Shown here piece after piece: positions 54,784 through 64,000 of a stretch of 64,000 nt of DNA. The position numbers and the translations under genes are program-made. Each line of letters starts with the position of its first letter. Positions within the stretch are counted from its first letter, which is position 1. This DNA is from Lacticaseibacillus paracasei subsp. paracasei (lineage in GTDB: Bacteria; Bacillota; Bacilli; Lactobacillales; Lactobacillaceae), in assembly GCF_000829035.1 (NCBI RefSeq), contig NZ_AP012541.1, positions 1,426,001-1,490,000 of the forward strand, read 5' to 3'. Below the pieces are notes generated by a model, which did no database searches, was not told the origin of the DNA, and saw only the letters and a program-made list of their open reading frames with translations.

Positions 54784-55917
54784 ATCATGGTGCCAGTTAG
54801 GTTTGCCCCAATATTGGAAAAGATCGGTTCGGATAGTCCCATTATACAGCTTGCGGCGCTTGGTTGCCTTGCTGCCATAAGCCTTTTCAAAGCCCATGTC
54901 ACTTGTCAAAATGTACTTGCTCCAAGTGGTTAAAGGCGCAAATGCTTGGCCCATTTCTGCGTATAATTGTCGAACCATGGCCTGATCGTTGAGCCGTTTC
55001 CCATAAGGTGGATTGGCAACAATGACCCCGTTTTCTTTGCTCGTCGAAAAATCTTTAACCGCCAATTGTTTAAACTGAATGCTATGCAGCAAGCCTGCTT
55101 GTTGCGCATTCAACTTGGCCATATCAATCATGTCACCGTTAATATCGCTTGCCTGAATATCTAATTCACGATCAAAGTCAGCTTGATCCATCGCTTCATC
55201 TTTGACGGTTTGTAAGACTGGCTGGTCAAAAAAGCCAAAGTTCTCAAAAGTAAATTGGCGTTGCAGACCCGGTGCAATGTTATGGCCAATCAAAGCGGCT
55301 TCAATCGCAATTGTGCCGGAACCAGTGGTTGGATCGACAAACGGCATATCCGGATGCCAGTTTGTCAACATGATTAACGCGGCCGCAAAGTTTTCCTTCA
55401 ACGGCGCCTCACCTTTGGCAATTCGATACCCGCGTTTAAACAGACTTGATCCAGTCGTATCAAGCGTCAATGTTGCAATATCTTTTAAAATCGAAACTTC
55501 CAGCGGGTAAGTCGCGCCAGTTTCCGGTAACCGCGTCGTGCGATGATAAACCGCAGACATTTTTTCAACAATTGCTTTTTTGGTGATGGCTTGAACGTCC
55601 GGTTCTGAATGTAATTGCGAACGAACCGCTCGGCCCTCAACCGGGAACGCTGCGTCAAGCGGTAGGTAGTGATCCCAAGGTAACGCCTTAACGCCTTCAA
55701 AAAGCGCATCGAAAGTCAGCGCCTTGAATTGACCAACAACGATTTTAATTCGATCGGCACTACGCAACCAAACATTGGTTAGCGCGATTGTCTTATCATC
55801 GCCTTCAAAATAAACCTTACCATTTTCTGTTCGGGTTTGAATGCCAAGGGCTTTCAATTCTTTAGTTGTCACAGATTCAAGTCCGGCAGCCATCGTGGCA
55901 ACAAGTTGATATCTCAT
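54775..55917 (-). CDS. 23S rRNA methyltransferase, RlmL N-terminal type (YpsC)
   Basis: This 380-residue protein has an N-terminal THUMP RNA-binding domain and a SAM-binding Rossmann fold with VDPTTGSGTIAIEAAL. The catalytic NPPYG motif (VIVANPPYGKRL) is present. It corresponds to RlmL without the RlmK half and probably makes m2G in 23S rRNA. The ATG at 55917 has AAAGG upstream. Its neighbours gpsB and ypsA form a conserved Firmicutes group. Confidence 0.88.
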   Translation of the reverse strand: MRYQLVATMAAGLESVTTKELKALGIQTRTENGKVYFEGDDKTIALTNVWLRSADRIKIVVGQFKALTFDALFEGVKALPWDHYLPLDAAFPVEGRAVRSQLHSEPDVQAITKKAIVEKMSAVYHRTTRLPETGATYPLEVSILKDIATLTLDTTGSSLFKRGYRIAKGEAPLKENFAAALIMLTNWHPDMPFVDPTTGSGTIAIEAALIGHNIAPGLQRQFTFENFGFFDQPVLQTVKDEAMDQADFDRELDIQASDINGDMIDMAKLNAQQAGLLHSIQFKQLAVKDFSTSKENGVIVANPPYGKRLNDQAMVRQLYAEMGQAFAPLTTWSKYILTSDMGFEKAYGSKATKRRKLYNGTIRTDLFQYWGKPNWHHDRA

Positions 55918-56087
55918 ATGGGTTTTCCTTTCATTCATGCAGCGTTTTTAGTGGTTAGTTTTAGTTTACAAGTTTTTGAGATGGTTTGGGGGAAAATGGT
56001 ACTTGAATTGGTGATTAGAAAGTGGTCGTGATGATCACAGGAATTTTTGTGTAAGGAATTTGAAGGTAAAAAATTCGTGGTTCTTTT

Positions 56088-56177
56088 AAACGCGCAAAAA
56101 GCCGCAGAAATTGACGTGTAAGGGCTCTTGAAGCAAGACAATGCCCACCCCCGTGTGGAAAAGCTCTGTTGGCTCTC
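56088..56177. repeat. Partial palindromic intergenic element
   Basis: The left end AAACGCGCAAAAAGCCGCAGAAA and GACGTGTAAGGG are recognisable, but the centre and right arm (GGCTCTC) are decayed. It precedes a full copy at 56179 in the same orientation. Confidence 0.55.
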
Positions 56178-56178
56178 C

Positions 56179-56298
56179 GAAACGCGCAAACAAAAGCAGA
56201 AACCTGCACGTAAGGACCTTGACCCTAATGACCAACGTAAGGTCATTAGGGTCAAGGCGACTTACATTCCGGTTTCTAAACGCTTTTGTTTCCGCTCT
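56179..56298. repeat. Palindromic intergenic element after rnpB
   Basis: This is a full-length copy with a perfect 17-bp inner arm CCTTGACCCTAATGACC and its complement. Outer arms carry GCAAACAAAAGC-GAAACC and GGTTTCT...GCTTTTGTTT. It ends next to the rnpB terminator. Confidence 0.88.
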
Positions 56299-56299
56299 T

Positions 56300-56329
56300 A
56301 AAAAAACAGCCCGGGTTTCCCCGGGCTGT
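56300..56329 (-). terminator. Terminator of rnpB
   Basis: On the minus strand CAGCCCGGG and CCCGGGCTG pair around GAAA, followed by seven T. Confidence 0.93.
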
Positions 56330-56335
56330 GCCTGC

Positions 56336-56712
56336 ATGTAGATCCCTATAAGCCATGTTTTGTTCCAGAACTTGTTCAGGCACAAGCTCCTTCAGTCATC
56401 ATCTATCTCAGCGTTACCGCTGTATTGCCGTCGCTTCAATTTGCTTGGCAAAACGCCCCTACCAAAAGTTTGGGTTACTCGCTCGCGGGGTTTACCCGTT
56501 CCACCGCTCAGGTTTCCCTGATCGTTTCGTCACTGTGGCACTTTTCAGACCTACTAGCGCATAGCTGACGCCTTAGCGCGTTTGGCCGCCGTAGCCGTTT
56601 ACACGGCCCCTAAGCTTATTGGGCTTAGCACGAACACTACAAGCATCTCAGCTTGTGCGGGCATGGACTTTCCTCAGCCTGCAAAAGCAGACCGCGATCA
56701 CTCAGGACCTAC
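56336..56712 (-). ncRNA. rnpB: RNase P RNA (class B)
   Basis: On the minus strand the universal GAGGAAAGTCCATGC element is present near the 5' end. The 3' part contains GAACAAAACATGGCTTATAG with the complementary P4 strand. The start and end positions are approximate. The length of about 375 bases and the terminator fit a Bacillus-type class B RNA that cleaves pre-tRNA 5' leaders. It lies just after gpsB, as in other Firmicutes. Confidence 0.95.
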
Positions 56713-56721
56713 ATGTGATCA

Positions 56722-57117
56722 TTAATATTGGTCAACGTCGGAATGGTTGCCGTCATCATGATTGTCAACACTGCTATCAGATAGCTTTGAGCCGAACACA
56801 TGACGTTCCAGATTACTCAGACGTTTAAGAATATCATAATTTGTCGCAGCCGCATTGGTTTGCGGCGTCTGCGCACTGACATTCTTGGAAACACTCAGCT
56901 GTTTGGTCAGCTCGTCGACCCGGCTAAACAGCTTGGTATTTTCTTCCTTCAGTCGATCAATCTCATTGGTGAAAGCTTCGTAATCGCGGATGATACCATC
57001 CAAGAATTCGTCAACTTCATCAGGATCATAACCGCGGACCTTGTTTTTGAACTTCTTGTCCAAAATATCCTTAGGCCCGTACTGGATGCTAAACTTTGTC
57101 TCTTTGTTACTATCCAT
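56722..57117 (-). CDS. gpsB: Cell division / elongation regulator GpsB
   Basis: This 131-residue protein has a DivIVA-like N-terminus (KKFKNKVRGYDPDEVDEFLDGIIRDYEAF), a coiled coil to about residue 75 and a C-terminal helix (DILKRLSNLERHVFG). It shuttles PBP1A between septum and lateral wall. The ATG at 57117 follows GAGGTG. PBP1A is encoded at 58434. Confidence 0.94.
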   Translation of the reverse strand: MDSNKETKFSIQYGPKDILDKKFKNKVRGYDPDEVDEFLDGIIRDYEAFTNEIDRLKEENTKLFSRVDELTKQLSVSKNVSAQTPQTNAAATNYDILKRLSNLERHVFGSKLSDSSVDNHDDGNHSDVDQY

Positions 57118-57172
57118 TCCGACACACCTCATTGTTTTCATGGAACCAAACTACTAATTAGCTTACCATATC

Positions 57173-57748
57173 TCAATCATTTTGAAAATGCTCATTTTCA
57201 GCTTCTGCCATTGCTTGCGCTGTTTCTTCTAAATCATCCATGGTAATGAGCTGAACTGGATAATCACGACGGTCAGCCATCGCCTCTGCTGCTTGGTAAT
57301 CCCATTTAGCTTTACCTGGAAATTCTGGATCATAAACCAGCAGCGCTGCATCTGTATGGATGGTCATGAACCGGGTATAGCCCTGCAACTGCGCTGGTTG
57401 TTGATACGGTGCTTGCGAAACCGCATCAGAAAAGTCCACTTGTCCACGTAGGGCCGCCAGTTGACCTTGGTTATCTTCATTCCACTGCTTGCCAAAATCT
57501 GTGAATGGAACCATCATCGCAATTTTAAAATCTGGATACAATGGTTTGAGTCCTAAAGCAACCTCGACTGCCCACTGCTCCACGCCTAATTGCCCGCCAG
57601 TAATTAACCATTCCAAGCCTTCATCAAGAAACTGCATGAGCGTATTTTTTAATGAAGTTTTAAGTACCTTAAGTTTTGGGTCATTACTGCCAAAAACGTT
57701 GAGCTCATAGGCACGGTACCCCGTGACCCATAATCGTTTTCCAACCAT
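57173..57748 (-). CDS. ypsA: YpsA family SLOG-like protein
   Basis: This 191-residue protein starts KRLWVTGYRAYELNVF and contains WLITGGQLGVEQWAVEVAL, a SLOG/Rossmann nucleotide-binding pattern. B. subtilis YpsA influences cell division and sits next to gpsB, as here. GGAGG precedes the ATG. The biochemical function is not established. Confidence 0.88.
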   Translation of the reverse strand: MVGKRLWVTGYRAYELNVFGSNDPKLKVLKTSLKNTLMQFLDEGLEWLITGGQLGVEQWAVEVALGLKPLYPDFKIAMMVPFTDFGKQWNEDNQGQLAALRGQVDFSDAVSQAPYQQPAQLQGYTRFMTIHTDAALLVYDPEFPGKAKWDYQAAEAMADRRDYPVQLITMDDLEETAQAMAEAENEHFQND

Positions 57749-57814
57749 GACTTACCTCCGATTATTAGGCCAAAGCGGCTGATATTGGTATAATAGCGCA
57801 AGGAGTGTGATCGC

Positions 57815-58441
57815 ATGACCATTCATTACCCTAATGGTAATCCATACAAAGACGGGACGCAATTTTCATCACAAGCTATTTCGCGTCCAACTATCTATGG
57901 TGGACGCGGTATGACGTTGGAAGAAGAATTGAACATCAGTAATCAATATTACCGCAGTATTGATAAAGCGGTCGTCTACAAGAAACCGACCCCAGTTCAG
58001 ATTGTGAAAGTTGACTACCCTAAGCGAAGTCAGGCTGTGATTCGCGAGGCCTATTTTAAAACGCCGTCAACAACAGATTATAATGGTGTTTATCGTGGAT
58101 TTTACCTTGACTTTGAAGCTAAGGAAACTAAAAATAAAGCGAGCTTCCCGCTAAAAAACTTTCATCAGCATCAGATTGAGCATTTTCGGCGCTGTTTGAA
58201 ACAAAGCGGGATCTGTTTTGTGGTCATTCGGTTTGCAACCCTGAAACGTCTCTTTGTTTTCCCTGCCGGTCGACTGATTGACTGTTGGGACCGACAACCA
58301 GACGGCGGTCGCAAATCGATTCCATTGAAGGATATTGTCACAAACGGATTCGAGCTTCATCCACAACTACAGCCGGTCATCCCCTTTCTTGATGGGGTTG
58401 ACTGGTTGATTGAAACGAAAGTAGGTAATGTGCGTGGCTGA
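57815..58441 (+). CDS. recU: Holliday junction resolvase RecU
   Basis: This 208-residue enzyme has the nuclease motif in YRGFYLDFEAKET and the upstream GVYRG loop, plus the C-terminal SIPLKDIV. It resolves recombination intermediates. AAGGAG precedes the ATG. Its 3' end overlaps pbp1A, the conserved recU-pbp1A pair. Confidence 0.95.
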   Translation: MTIHYPNGNPYKDGTQFSSQAISRPTIYGGRGMTLEEELNISNQYYRSIDKAVVYKKPTPVQIVKVDYPKRSQAVIREAYFKTPSTTDYNGVYRGFYLDFEAKETKNKASFPLKNFHQHQIEHFRRCLKQSGICFVVIRFATLKRLFVFPAGRLIDCWDRQPDGGRKSIPLKDIVTNGFELHPQLQPVIPFLDGVDWLIETKVGNVRG

Positions 58442-60740
58442 TAATCAAAATATGTCGCGAATGGCCCGACGCCGCGAAGATAAGTTCACGAAAGGATCTG
58501 CCCCTAAACCGCCAAAACGATTATGGCGGCGAATTCTTAAGTGGACGTTGCTCGCGATCCTGGCATTTTTCATTCTCGGCGTTGGCCTGTTTTCCTGGTA
58601 CGCTAAAGACGCGCCAGAAGTGACTCAGGCAAAATTAGAGTCAGGCGGTTCCAGTACCATTTATGATCGATCTGGCAATGAAATTACGACACTTGGTTTG
58701 GAAAGTCGGGATTATGTGAAGGCCTCGGAAATCCCGCAACAATTAAAAGATGCCGTCGTCTCCATTGAGGACCGGCGCTTTTATGATGAGAAATTAGGGG
58801 TTGATCCTGTCCGAATCATCGGGGCAGCGTTTAATAATATAACAGGCACTAGCGATGGTTTACAGGGCGGCTCGACTTTAACGCAACAACTGATCAAATT
58901 GTCGGTTTTCAGTACCAAATCCTCCGACCAAACCCTTCGGCGTAAAGCACAAGAAGCTTGGTTGGCCATGCAGGTCCAACAAAAATATAGCAAGGATCAG
59001 ATTTTAGAGTATTACATTAACAAAGTTTTCATGAACTATGGTCAATATGGCATGAGCACGGGTGCTAAGTTTTACTTTAACAAGTCACTGAAGGATTTAA
59101 CGCTTGCGCAGACTGCGTTTATTGCAGGCCTGCCGCAAAGCCCAGCCGGTTATGATCCCTATGAATATCCGCAAAAAGCAACTCAACGGCGCAATGCCGT
59201 CATTGATGCCATGTTGCGTGATAAAAAGATCACCGCGACGGCGGCTAAACAAGCCAAAGCAACACCAATCACTGATGGCTTAAAGCCAAAACAGCAGCAA
59301 ACTAATACCGCAACCAATGACAAAGTGATTGATTCTTACCTCACTCAAGTGATTGCCGAAGTTAAGAAAAAGACCGGCCTTAATCCATATACCGACAACT
59401 TGGATATTTATACTAATATCGATATGGGCGCCCAGCGTCGGCTTTATGACATTGTTAACACTGACGAATACGTTAACTTCCCTGATGATGCCTTCCAGAC
59501 CGGTGTCACGATGACCGATCCAAACAATGGTCAGGTTCTCGCACAAATCGGCGGTCGAAAAACTGGCGACGTCCGATTGGCCTATAATCGTGCTGCACAA
59601 AATACACGTAGCAATGGGTCTACCATGAAACCGTTGATGGATTATGGACCAGCAATCGAATATCTGAATTACTCCACTTACGAGCAGATGACCGATGAAC
59701 CGTACACGTATCCGGGCACGAGCATTTCACTTTATGATTGGGACAAGAAGTACCAAGGACGCATCTCTATGCGGACAGCACTTGAACAATCACGAAATAT
59801 TCCAGCGGTCAAGACCCTTAGTACTGTTGGCATGGCGAATGCGGTTAAATTCCTCAGTGGTTTAGGGATCAATTTGCCAAGTTCGGAACAATATCTCTCA
59901 AGTGCGATCGGTGCTTCTGTCAATACCGTTCAAGAAGCTGGTGCTTATGGCGCCTTTGCCAACGGCGGCACGTACTATAAACCGTACTATGTTAGCAAAG
60001 TTGTCACCGCTGATGGCAATACCCAAACCTTCAATAGTCAAGGCAGCCGGGCTATGAAGTCCAGTACCGCCTATATGATTACTGACATGTTAAAAGGCGT
60101 TCTGACCAAAGGAACCGGGACCTCGGCGGCTATTTCTGGACTGTATCAAGCTGGTAAAACTGGGACGACTGACTATAGTGATGCCGAACTCCAACAAAAC
60201 CCCGCATTGAACGCAACTGGCATTGCCAAAGATGCCTGGTTCACAGGTTATACACGTAGCCGAGTCATTTCGGTTTGGACCGGTTATGATAAACCGACTT
60301 CACACGGGATTAACTATGCTGAACAGACCATTTCACAAGAAATATACAAAGCACTAATGACTTATACGTCACAGAGTCTGACCAATCGTGATTGGACCAA
60401 GCCTGATACAGTTGAGTCTTATAATATTCTCAAGGGAAGTAATCCAGGAACGGCCATTACCGGCGGATCTGGTGATACGACTAAAGAACTCTACGTCCGC
60501 GGACACGGCCCAAGCAGCCGCAAAGCGGCAGTCGAGTCCTCTTCCTCGAGCTCAAGCAGTTCTGTTAGTTCCTCTTCACGAGAAAGTATTGAAAGCTCAA
60601 GTTCAGTTTCCAGCTCTGAGCCGGTAGTATCAGCCTCTGCCTCCTCTCAACCTTCAAATCAAGAACCAAGTGCCAGTTCAAGCGAACCAAGCACGCCTTC
60701 GGGTTCTGGTAGCGGCAGCGGTGGTAGTAACAACCCCTGA
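58434..60740 (+). CDS. Penicillin-binding protein 1A
   Basis: This 768-residue bifunctional class A PBP has a membrane segment (about 36-58), a glycosyltransferase domain with EDRRFYDEKLGVDP and GGSTLTQQLIK, and a transpeptidase with the SxxK in GSTMKPLMDYG, then a KTGTT motif in AGKTGTTDY. Its C-terminal tail of about 80 residues is dominated by serine and ends in Gly/Ser repeats. The GTG at 58434 is preferred because AGTAGG is well spaced; ATG at 58428 is an alternative. Confidence 0.93.
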   Translation: MADNQNMSRMARRREDKFTKGSAPKPPKRLWRRILKWTLLAILAFFILGVGLFSWYAKDAPEVTQAKLESGGSSTIYDRSGNEITTLGLESRDYVKASEIPQQLKDAVVSIEDRRFYDEKLGVDPVRIIGAAFNNITGTSDGLQGGSTLTQQLIKLSVFSTKSSDQTLRRKAQEAWLAMQVQQKYSKDQILEYYINKVFMNYGQYGMSTGAKFYFNKSLKDLTLAQTAFIAGLPQSPAGYDPYEYPQKATQRRNAVIDAMLRDKKITATAAKQAKATPITDGLKPKQQQTNTATNDKVIDSYLTQVIAEVKKKTGLNPYTDNLDIYTNIDMGAQRRLYDIVNTDEYVNFPDDAFQTGVTMTDPNNGQVLAQIGGRKTGDVRLAYNRAAQNTRSNGSTMKPLMDYGPAIEYLNYSTYEQMTDEPYTYPGTSISLYDWDKKYQGRISMRTALEQSRNIPAVKTLSTVGMANAVKFLSGLGINLPSSEQYLSSAIGASVNTVQEAGAYGAFANGGTYYKPYYVSKVVTADGNTQTFNSQGSRAMKSSTAYMITDMLKGVLTKGTGTSAAISGLYQAGKTGTTDYSDAELQQNPALNATGIAKDAWFTGYTRSRVISVWTGYDKPTSHGINYAEQTISQEIYKALMTYTSQSLTNRDWTKPDTVESYNILKGSNPGTAITGGSGDTTKELYVRGHGPSSRKAAVESSSSSSSSSVSSSSRESIESSSSVSSSEPVVSASASSQPSNQEPSASSSEPSTPSGSGSGSGGSNNP

Positions 60741-60769
60741 TAACGACTAAGCTGCTTCAGTAAACCCTA

Positions 60770-60841
60770 AAAAATAGCCTCATCCGCTTCTTGCACCTGC
60801 CTAACGACGGCAATGCAAGAAGCGGATGAGGCTTATTTTTA
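60770..60841. terminator. Bidirectional terminator after pbp1A
   Basis: AAAAATAGCCTCATCCGC (with CTTCTTGCA continuing) pairs with its complement before TTATTTTT. It serves pbp1A and the convergent deaminase gene. Confidence 0.92.
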
Positions 60842-60847
60842 CGGAAA

Positions 60848-61309
60848 TTATTGTTGGCTGAGGCGCACAACATCCAAATGATGCTGCTTTAGCAAGGCTT
60901 CGCCGTATGGATCGTTACGATAATCTTGCGCATAAACCACGCGCTTGATACCGGCCTGAATCAAGGCTTTGGTGCAATTAAGACAGGGAAAAAAATTTAC
61001 GTAAACAGTTGCACCATGGGTACTGACACCGTTAGCCGCACACTGGATAATCGCGTTCATTTCGGCATGAATTGTGCGAATGCAATGGCCGTCTCGCATC
61101 AAATGGCCAGCCTCATCACAGTGCGGATCGCCACTAATGGCACCATTATAGCCAGTCGCAATGATCCGATGTTCTTGCACCAGAACAGCCCCAACTGTGG
61201 CTCGCTCACAGGTTGATCGTTCCGAGACCTTCTCCGCTAACTCCAAAAAATACTGATCCCAACTTTCCCGATGAACGGTTCGTTTGGATGGCACAATGCT
61301 ATCTGTCAT
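60848..61309 (-). CDS. Deoxycytidylate deaminase family protein (ComEB-like)
   Basis: This 153-residue protein has the zinc-deaminase motif TIHAEMNAIIQ and the PCLNC zinc cysteines (FFPCLNCTKALI). It converts dCMP to dUMP. TAGGGGGC precedes the ATG at 61309. Its start overlaps the nth stop by four bases. Confidence 0.9.
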   Translation of the reverse strand: MTDSIVPSKRTVHRESWDQYFLELAEKVSERSTCERATVGAVLVQEHRIIATGYNGAISGDPHCDEAGHLMRDGHCIRTIHAEMNAIIQCAANGVSTHGATVYVNFFPCLNCTKALIQAGIKRVVYAQDYRNDPYGEALLKQHHLDVVRLSQQ

Positions 61310-61995
61310 GATTTGCCCCCTAAAGGTAAATAATGTGTTTCTAAAAACGCCCATTGCGTCCCTGCTGGCACTTGCGGATCACGGGCGCGCAAATACTCCC
61401 GGCCAAAACGAATTAGGCTGCGATGAAGTTTAATCCATTCTGACGGGGGCATCAAGGCTTCCAGTCGCGCCTGAACCTGAACCGGTGTCGCATTTTGCGG
61501 GACGAGTCCCAACCCCTTTACAATTCGACTAACATGCGTATCCACAGCCACACCTGGAATGTTGAATGCATCACTTAAAACAACGGTGGCTGTTTTCTTG
61601 CCAACGCCTGGCAAACGGACCAAGTCAGCCGCTTTGTTGGGAACCTTACCTGCATATTCCTTAACCAAAATATCACTCAAAGCTTTCAAATGCGCAGCTT
61701 TAGTACGATAAAGGCCTAGCCGGCTAATGATCGCAGCGATCGCCTCAACCGGCGCTGCAGCCATGTCAGCAGGCGTCGGATAAGCCACAAAAAGCTTTGG
61801 CGTGACCGCATTGACGGCCACATCGGTCGTTTGCGCCGATAACATGACGGCTACAAGAATCTGAAATGGATCCTCGGCGTGCAAGGTTGGTTGCGGATCA
61901 GGATAAAGTGCCATGATCTGATCAAATAGTTGTTTGGCTTCAGCATCGGTCACAAATGGTGCCTCCTCTTGGGCTAATGATGGGTGAATTTTCAT
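61306..61995 (-). CDS. nth: Endonuclease III homologue without Fe-S cysteines
   Basis: This 229-residue base-excision glycosylase has the HhH motif LPGVGKKTATVVLSDAF with the catalytic lysine and the catalytic aspartate in VAVDTHVSRI. The usual C-terminal Cys-x6-Cys-x2-Cys-x5-Cys 4Fe-4S ligands are absent; no cysteine occurs in the protein. The corresponding tail reads FGREYLRARDPQVPAG. AGGAAAACC precedes the ATG. It follows dnaD by 35 bases. Confidence 0.92.
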   Translation of the reverse strand: MKIHPSLAQEEAPFVTDAEAKQLFDQIMALYPDPQPTLHAEDPFQILVAVMLSAQTTDVAVNAVTPKLFVAYPTPADMAAAPVEAIAAIISRLGLYRTKAAHLKALSDILVKEYAGKVPNKAADLVRLPGVGKKTATVVLSDAFNIPGVAVDTHVSRIVKGLGLVPQNATPVQVQARLEALMPPSEWIKLHRSLIRFGREYLRARDPQVPAGTQWAFLETHYLPLGGKS

Positions 61996-62030
61996 ATAAG
62001 GTTTTCCTGGCGCTTGTCATTGCGGCTTTG

Positions 62031-62654
62031 TCACAGCTCCTGATGACGTCTAATATCTGCCTGAACCTGCTGTGGCGTTTTAAGATTGCGGCGTTCCCAG
62101 TTCAACAAAATGCGATCCATATATTTTAGCGAATAAGCCGAGTTCAATACGGCCTCTCGTAAAGCTAGTAAAATGACTTCCGGTAGATAATGATCGGTTG
62201 TAAGCCAATCACGAATCGTCTCTTGCTCAATTGGCGATAGTGGTCGTCCGAATTCAATCTCAATTTGGTTGAATACATTGGTTTGCGCATCAACATTTGC
62301 TTGCGAAGTTGCCGGGGTTGGTGTGCCACCAGCTGAGGTTGGCAGTTTAGCCAATATTGGACTGAGATCATAATGATCACGCATCCGACCATGACCATCC
62401 GGGACACTTTCCAAAGCAATGGCTTGTTTTTGAATAAGCGTCTCAATGGCACTATAAATCGCATTTGGGGCAACGTTCATTCGGGCAGCTAACACTTTCA
62501 AATCCGGTGCCTGATGATGGCTTGCCTGCCACTGATCAATGAACAAATAAGTCATGAACTCGGTTTGGGTTAACCCCAAGGTGGCGTAGTGATCAAACAG
62601 CAGGTTCGACAGACTGAACTGCCCTGCCTCAAGATAAGTTTTGAAATCCGTCAT
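62031..62654 (-). CDS. dnaD: DNA replication initiation protein DnaD
   Basis: This 207-residue protein has an N-terminal winged-helix region (VLAARMNVAPNAIYSAIETLIQ) and a C-terminal DnaB/DnaD domain (IEFGRPLSPIEQETIRDWL, with the YMDRILLNWERRNLKTPQQV tail). It helps load the helicase during initiation and restart. GGAGGG precedes the ATG. The asnS-dnaD-nth order is conserved. Confidence 0.94.
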   Translation of the reverse strand: MTDFKTYLEAGQFSLSNLLFDHYATLGLTQTEFMTYLFIDQWQASHHQAPDLKVLAARMNVAPNAIYSAIETLIQKQAIALESVPDGHGRMRDHYDLSPILAKLPTSAGGTPTPATSQANVDAQTNVFNQIEIEFGRPLSPIEQETIRDWLTTDHYLPEVILLALREAVLNSAYSLKYMDRILLNWERRNLKTPQQVQADIRRHQEL

Positions 62655-62668
62655 GGTGCTTGCCCTCC

Positions 62669-62700
62669 AAAAAAAGCCGGCGCACAGGCGTCCGACTTTT
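62669..62700 (-). terminator. Terminator between asnS and dnaD
   Basis: On the minus strand AAAGTCGGACGC and GCGCCGGCTTT pair around CTGT, followed by TTTT. Confidence 0.75.
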
Positions 62701-62708
62701 GATTGTCA

Positions 62709-64000
62709 TCATGGTTTCAAACGGTTGATCATCCGTGGGAATGGAATCGCCTCACGTAAATGATCCAGCTTGCAGACCCACGTAATTGCCCGTTCAAGTC
62801 CAAGACCGAAGCCTGAATGTGGCACGCTCCCATACTTGCGCAGATCGAGATACCATTCGTATTCGTCTAAATCAAGTCCAGCATGTTCGATAGCATTCTT
62901 CAGTGTGTCATAGTCGGTTTCACGTTCAGACCCACCGATAATTTCCCCATAGCCTTCGGGTGCCAGCATGTCGGCACAAACATATTGCTGATCATCTTCC
63001 GGATCTGTCAGCATATAAAACGGTTTGATCGTCTTCGGATAGTTCAAAACAAACACCGGTTGATCAAATTGATCAGACAGGTAGGTTTCTTCCGGTGAAC
63101 CGAAATCGTCACCATACTTGACGTCCATACCGGCATCTTGCAACATTTTAATGGCCTGCTTATATGTGATCCGCGGATATGGCAATTTGGTGTATTGCTT
63201 GAGTACTTCTGGGTCGCGATCAAGCAAGTGCAGCGGATAGGCGCAATTATCCAAAACGGACTGCACGAGATAGGCAACGTAGCGTTCTTGGACCTTCAAA
63301 CTCTCTTCTTGGTGACAGAATGCCATTTCCGGTTCAATCATCCAAAATTCGGTTAAATGGCGCCGAGTCTTACTTTTTTCAGCTCGGAAAACTGGACCAC
63401 AGGTGAAGACTTTGCCATAAGCCATTGCCCCTGCTTCAGCATAAAGCTGACCTGATTGACTCAAGTAAGCTTTTTTGTCAAAATAATCGGTTTCGAAAAG
63501 TTCGGTCGTACCTTCTGGTGCGGAATCGGTCAAAATCGGCGGATCCATTTTGATAAACCCTTCGTTATTGAAGAACTCGAACGTTGCTCGGATCATTTCA
63601 TTGCGAATTTGTTGAATCGCAAATTGGCGCTTAGAACGCAACCATAGATGGCGATGATCAAGCAGAAATTCGATGCCGTGCTCCTTCGGGGAGATTGGAT
63701 AGTCGTGCGAATCACCAACCAGTTCGATGTTACGAACCTCGATTTCATAGCCAAAGTGGCTGCGGCTGTCTTGATGAATCACACCCGTAATCCACATACT
63801 GGACTCTTGGCGCAGTTCTTTAGCTAAGCTGAAAACCTCTTCTGGGACATCAGCTTTTGAAACAACTCCTTGAAAATAAGCTGAACCGTCACGTAACTGT
63901 AAAAAGGTAATTTTCCCTGAGCTGCGTTTGTCGGTCAACCAAGCCCCAATTTTAACTTCTTCGTTCACATGTTCTTTGGCATCAATGATGCGAATCTGTT
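62709..64000 (-). CDS. asnS: Asparaginyl-tRNA synthetase, 5' end beyond window
   Basis: The frame is open to the window end, with an in-frame GTG at 63968 preceded by residues [10 protein letters not shown], so the true start lies past 64000. The class II motifs are clear: [20 protein letters not shown] and [13 protein letters not shown]. An OB-fold anticodon domain occupies the N-terminus. It charges tRNA-Asn. A terminator separates it from dnaD. Confidence 0.95.
   Translation of the reverse strand, partial: QIRIIDAKEHVNEEVKIGAWLTDKRSSGKITFLQLRDGSAYFQGVVSKADVPEEVFSLAKELRQESSMWITGVIHQDSRSHFGYEIEVRNIELVGDSHDYPISPKEHGIEFLLDHRHLWLRSKRQFAIQQIRNEMIRATFEFFNNEGFIKMDPPILTDSAPEGTTELFETDYFDKKAYLSQSGQLYAEAGAMAYGKVFTCGPVFRAEKSKTRRHLTEFWMIEPEMAFCHQEESLKVQERYVAYLVQSVLDNCAYPLHLLDRDPEVLKQYTKLPYPRITYKQAIKMLQDAGMDVKYGDDFGSPEETYLSDQFDQPVFVLNYPKTIKPFYMLTDPEDDQQYVCADMLAPEGYGEIIGGSERETDYDTLKNAIEHAGLDLDEYEWYLDLRKYGSVPHSGFGLGLERAITWVCKLDHLREAIPFPRMINRLKP

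Noticed and set aside
55935..56564. Short frames over the repeats and rnpB
   Set aside because: They are shadows of palindromic elements and the RNase P RNA.

Overview
The window reads as chromosome of a low-to-moderate GC lactic acid bacterium, most likely the Lacticaseibacillus casei/paracasei/rhamnosus group. The grounds are the protein sequences, the AGGAGG-type ribosome sites, a T-box and a PyrR attenuator, and the gene orders (ypsA-gpsB-rnpB, recU-pbp1A, asnS-dnaD-nth, ptb-buk-bkdDABC). Species-level assignment is inference from memory. Most genes lie on the minus strand.

Region by region. 1-631: a nitroreductase-like gene cut by the window edge. 900-8897: a complete histidine operon on the minus strand (hisZ-G-D-B-H-A-F-I-E-C) behind a His-type T-box. 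9041-10138: a second hisC with its own upstream region containing an ARG-box-like site. 10348-10685: a terminator and a strongly structured non-coding block. 10707-14448: Nudix hydrolase, DegV lipid-binding protein, rqcH and a MazG-like protein. 14457-23716: a branched-chain keto-acid catabolic operon (ptb-buk-bkdD-A-B-C) apparently continuing into a ketopantoate-reductase-family dehydrogenase and a PTS_EIIC_2 membrane protein. 24008-35328: the pyrimidine operon pyrR-P-B-C-carA-carB-D-F-E with a PyrR attenuator. 35303-39311: rluD, lspA, fhs, an EbsA-like gene and an RNase HI homologue. 39552-41358: a nitroreductase and an intact IS30-family element. 41464-48918: cardiolipin synthase, a hypothetical gene, a frameshifted Mga-like regulator and nrdH-E-F. 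48941-53548: a LysR regulator, pepO, lplA and a small unknown gene. 53704-64000: a D-2-hydroxyacid dehydrogenase, an RlmL-type methyltransferase, rnpB, gpsB, ypsA, recU, pbp1A, a dCMP deaminase, nth, dnaD and asnS (cut by the window end).

The pathways connect in simple ways: PyrR senses UMP/UTP and controls its own operon; uncharged tRNA-His opens the his operon; lipoate ligase LplA can charge the lipoyl domain of the BkdC E2 subunit; Ptb and Buk turn branched-chain acyl-CoA into ATP.

The most unusual signal is a family of palindromic intergenic elements of about 120 bp (plus short forms), with at least eight copies here (8519, 19006, 30761, 30873, 35053, 40181, 54661, 56179, and a decayed one at 56088). 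The copies keep the same architecture, while arm sequences differ between copies and stay complementary within each copy. They sit inside operons, directly upstream of ribosome sites or overlapping stop codons. A second, unrelated structured block lies at 10432-10685.
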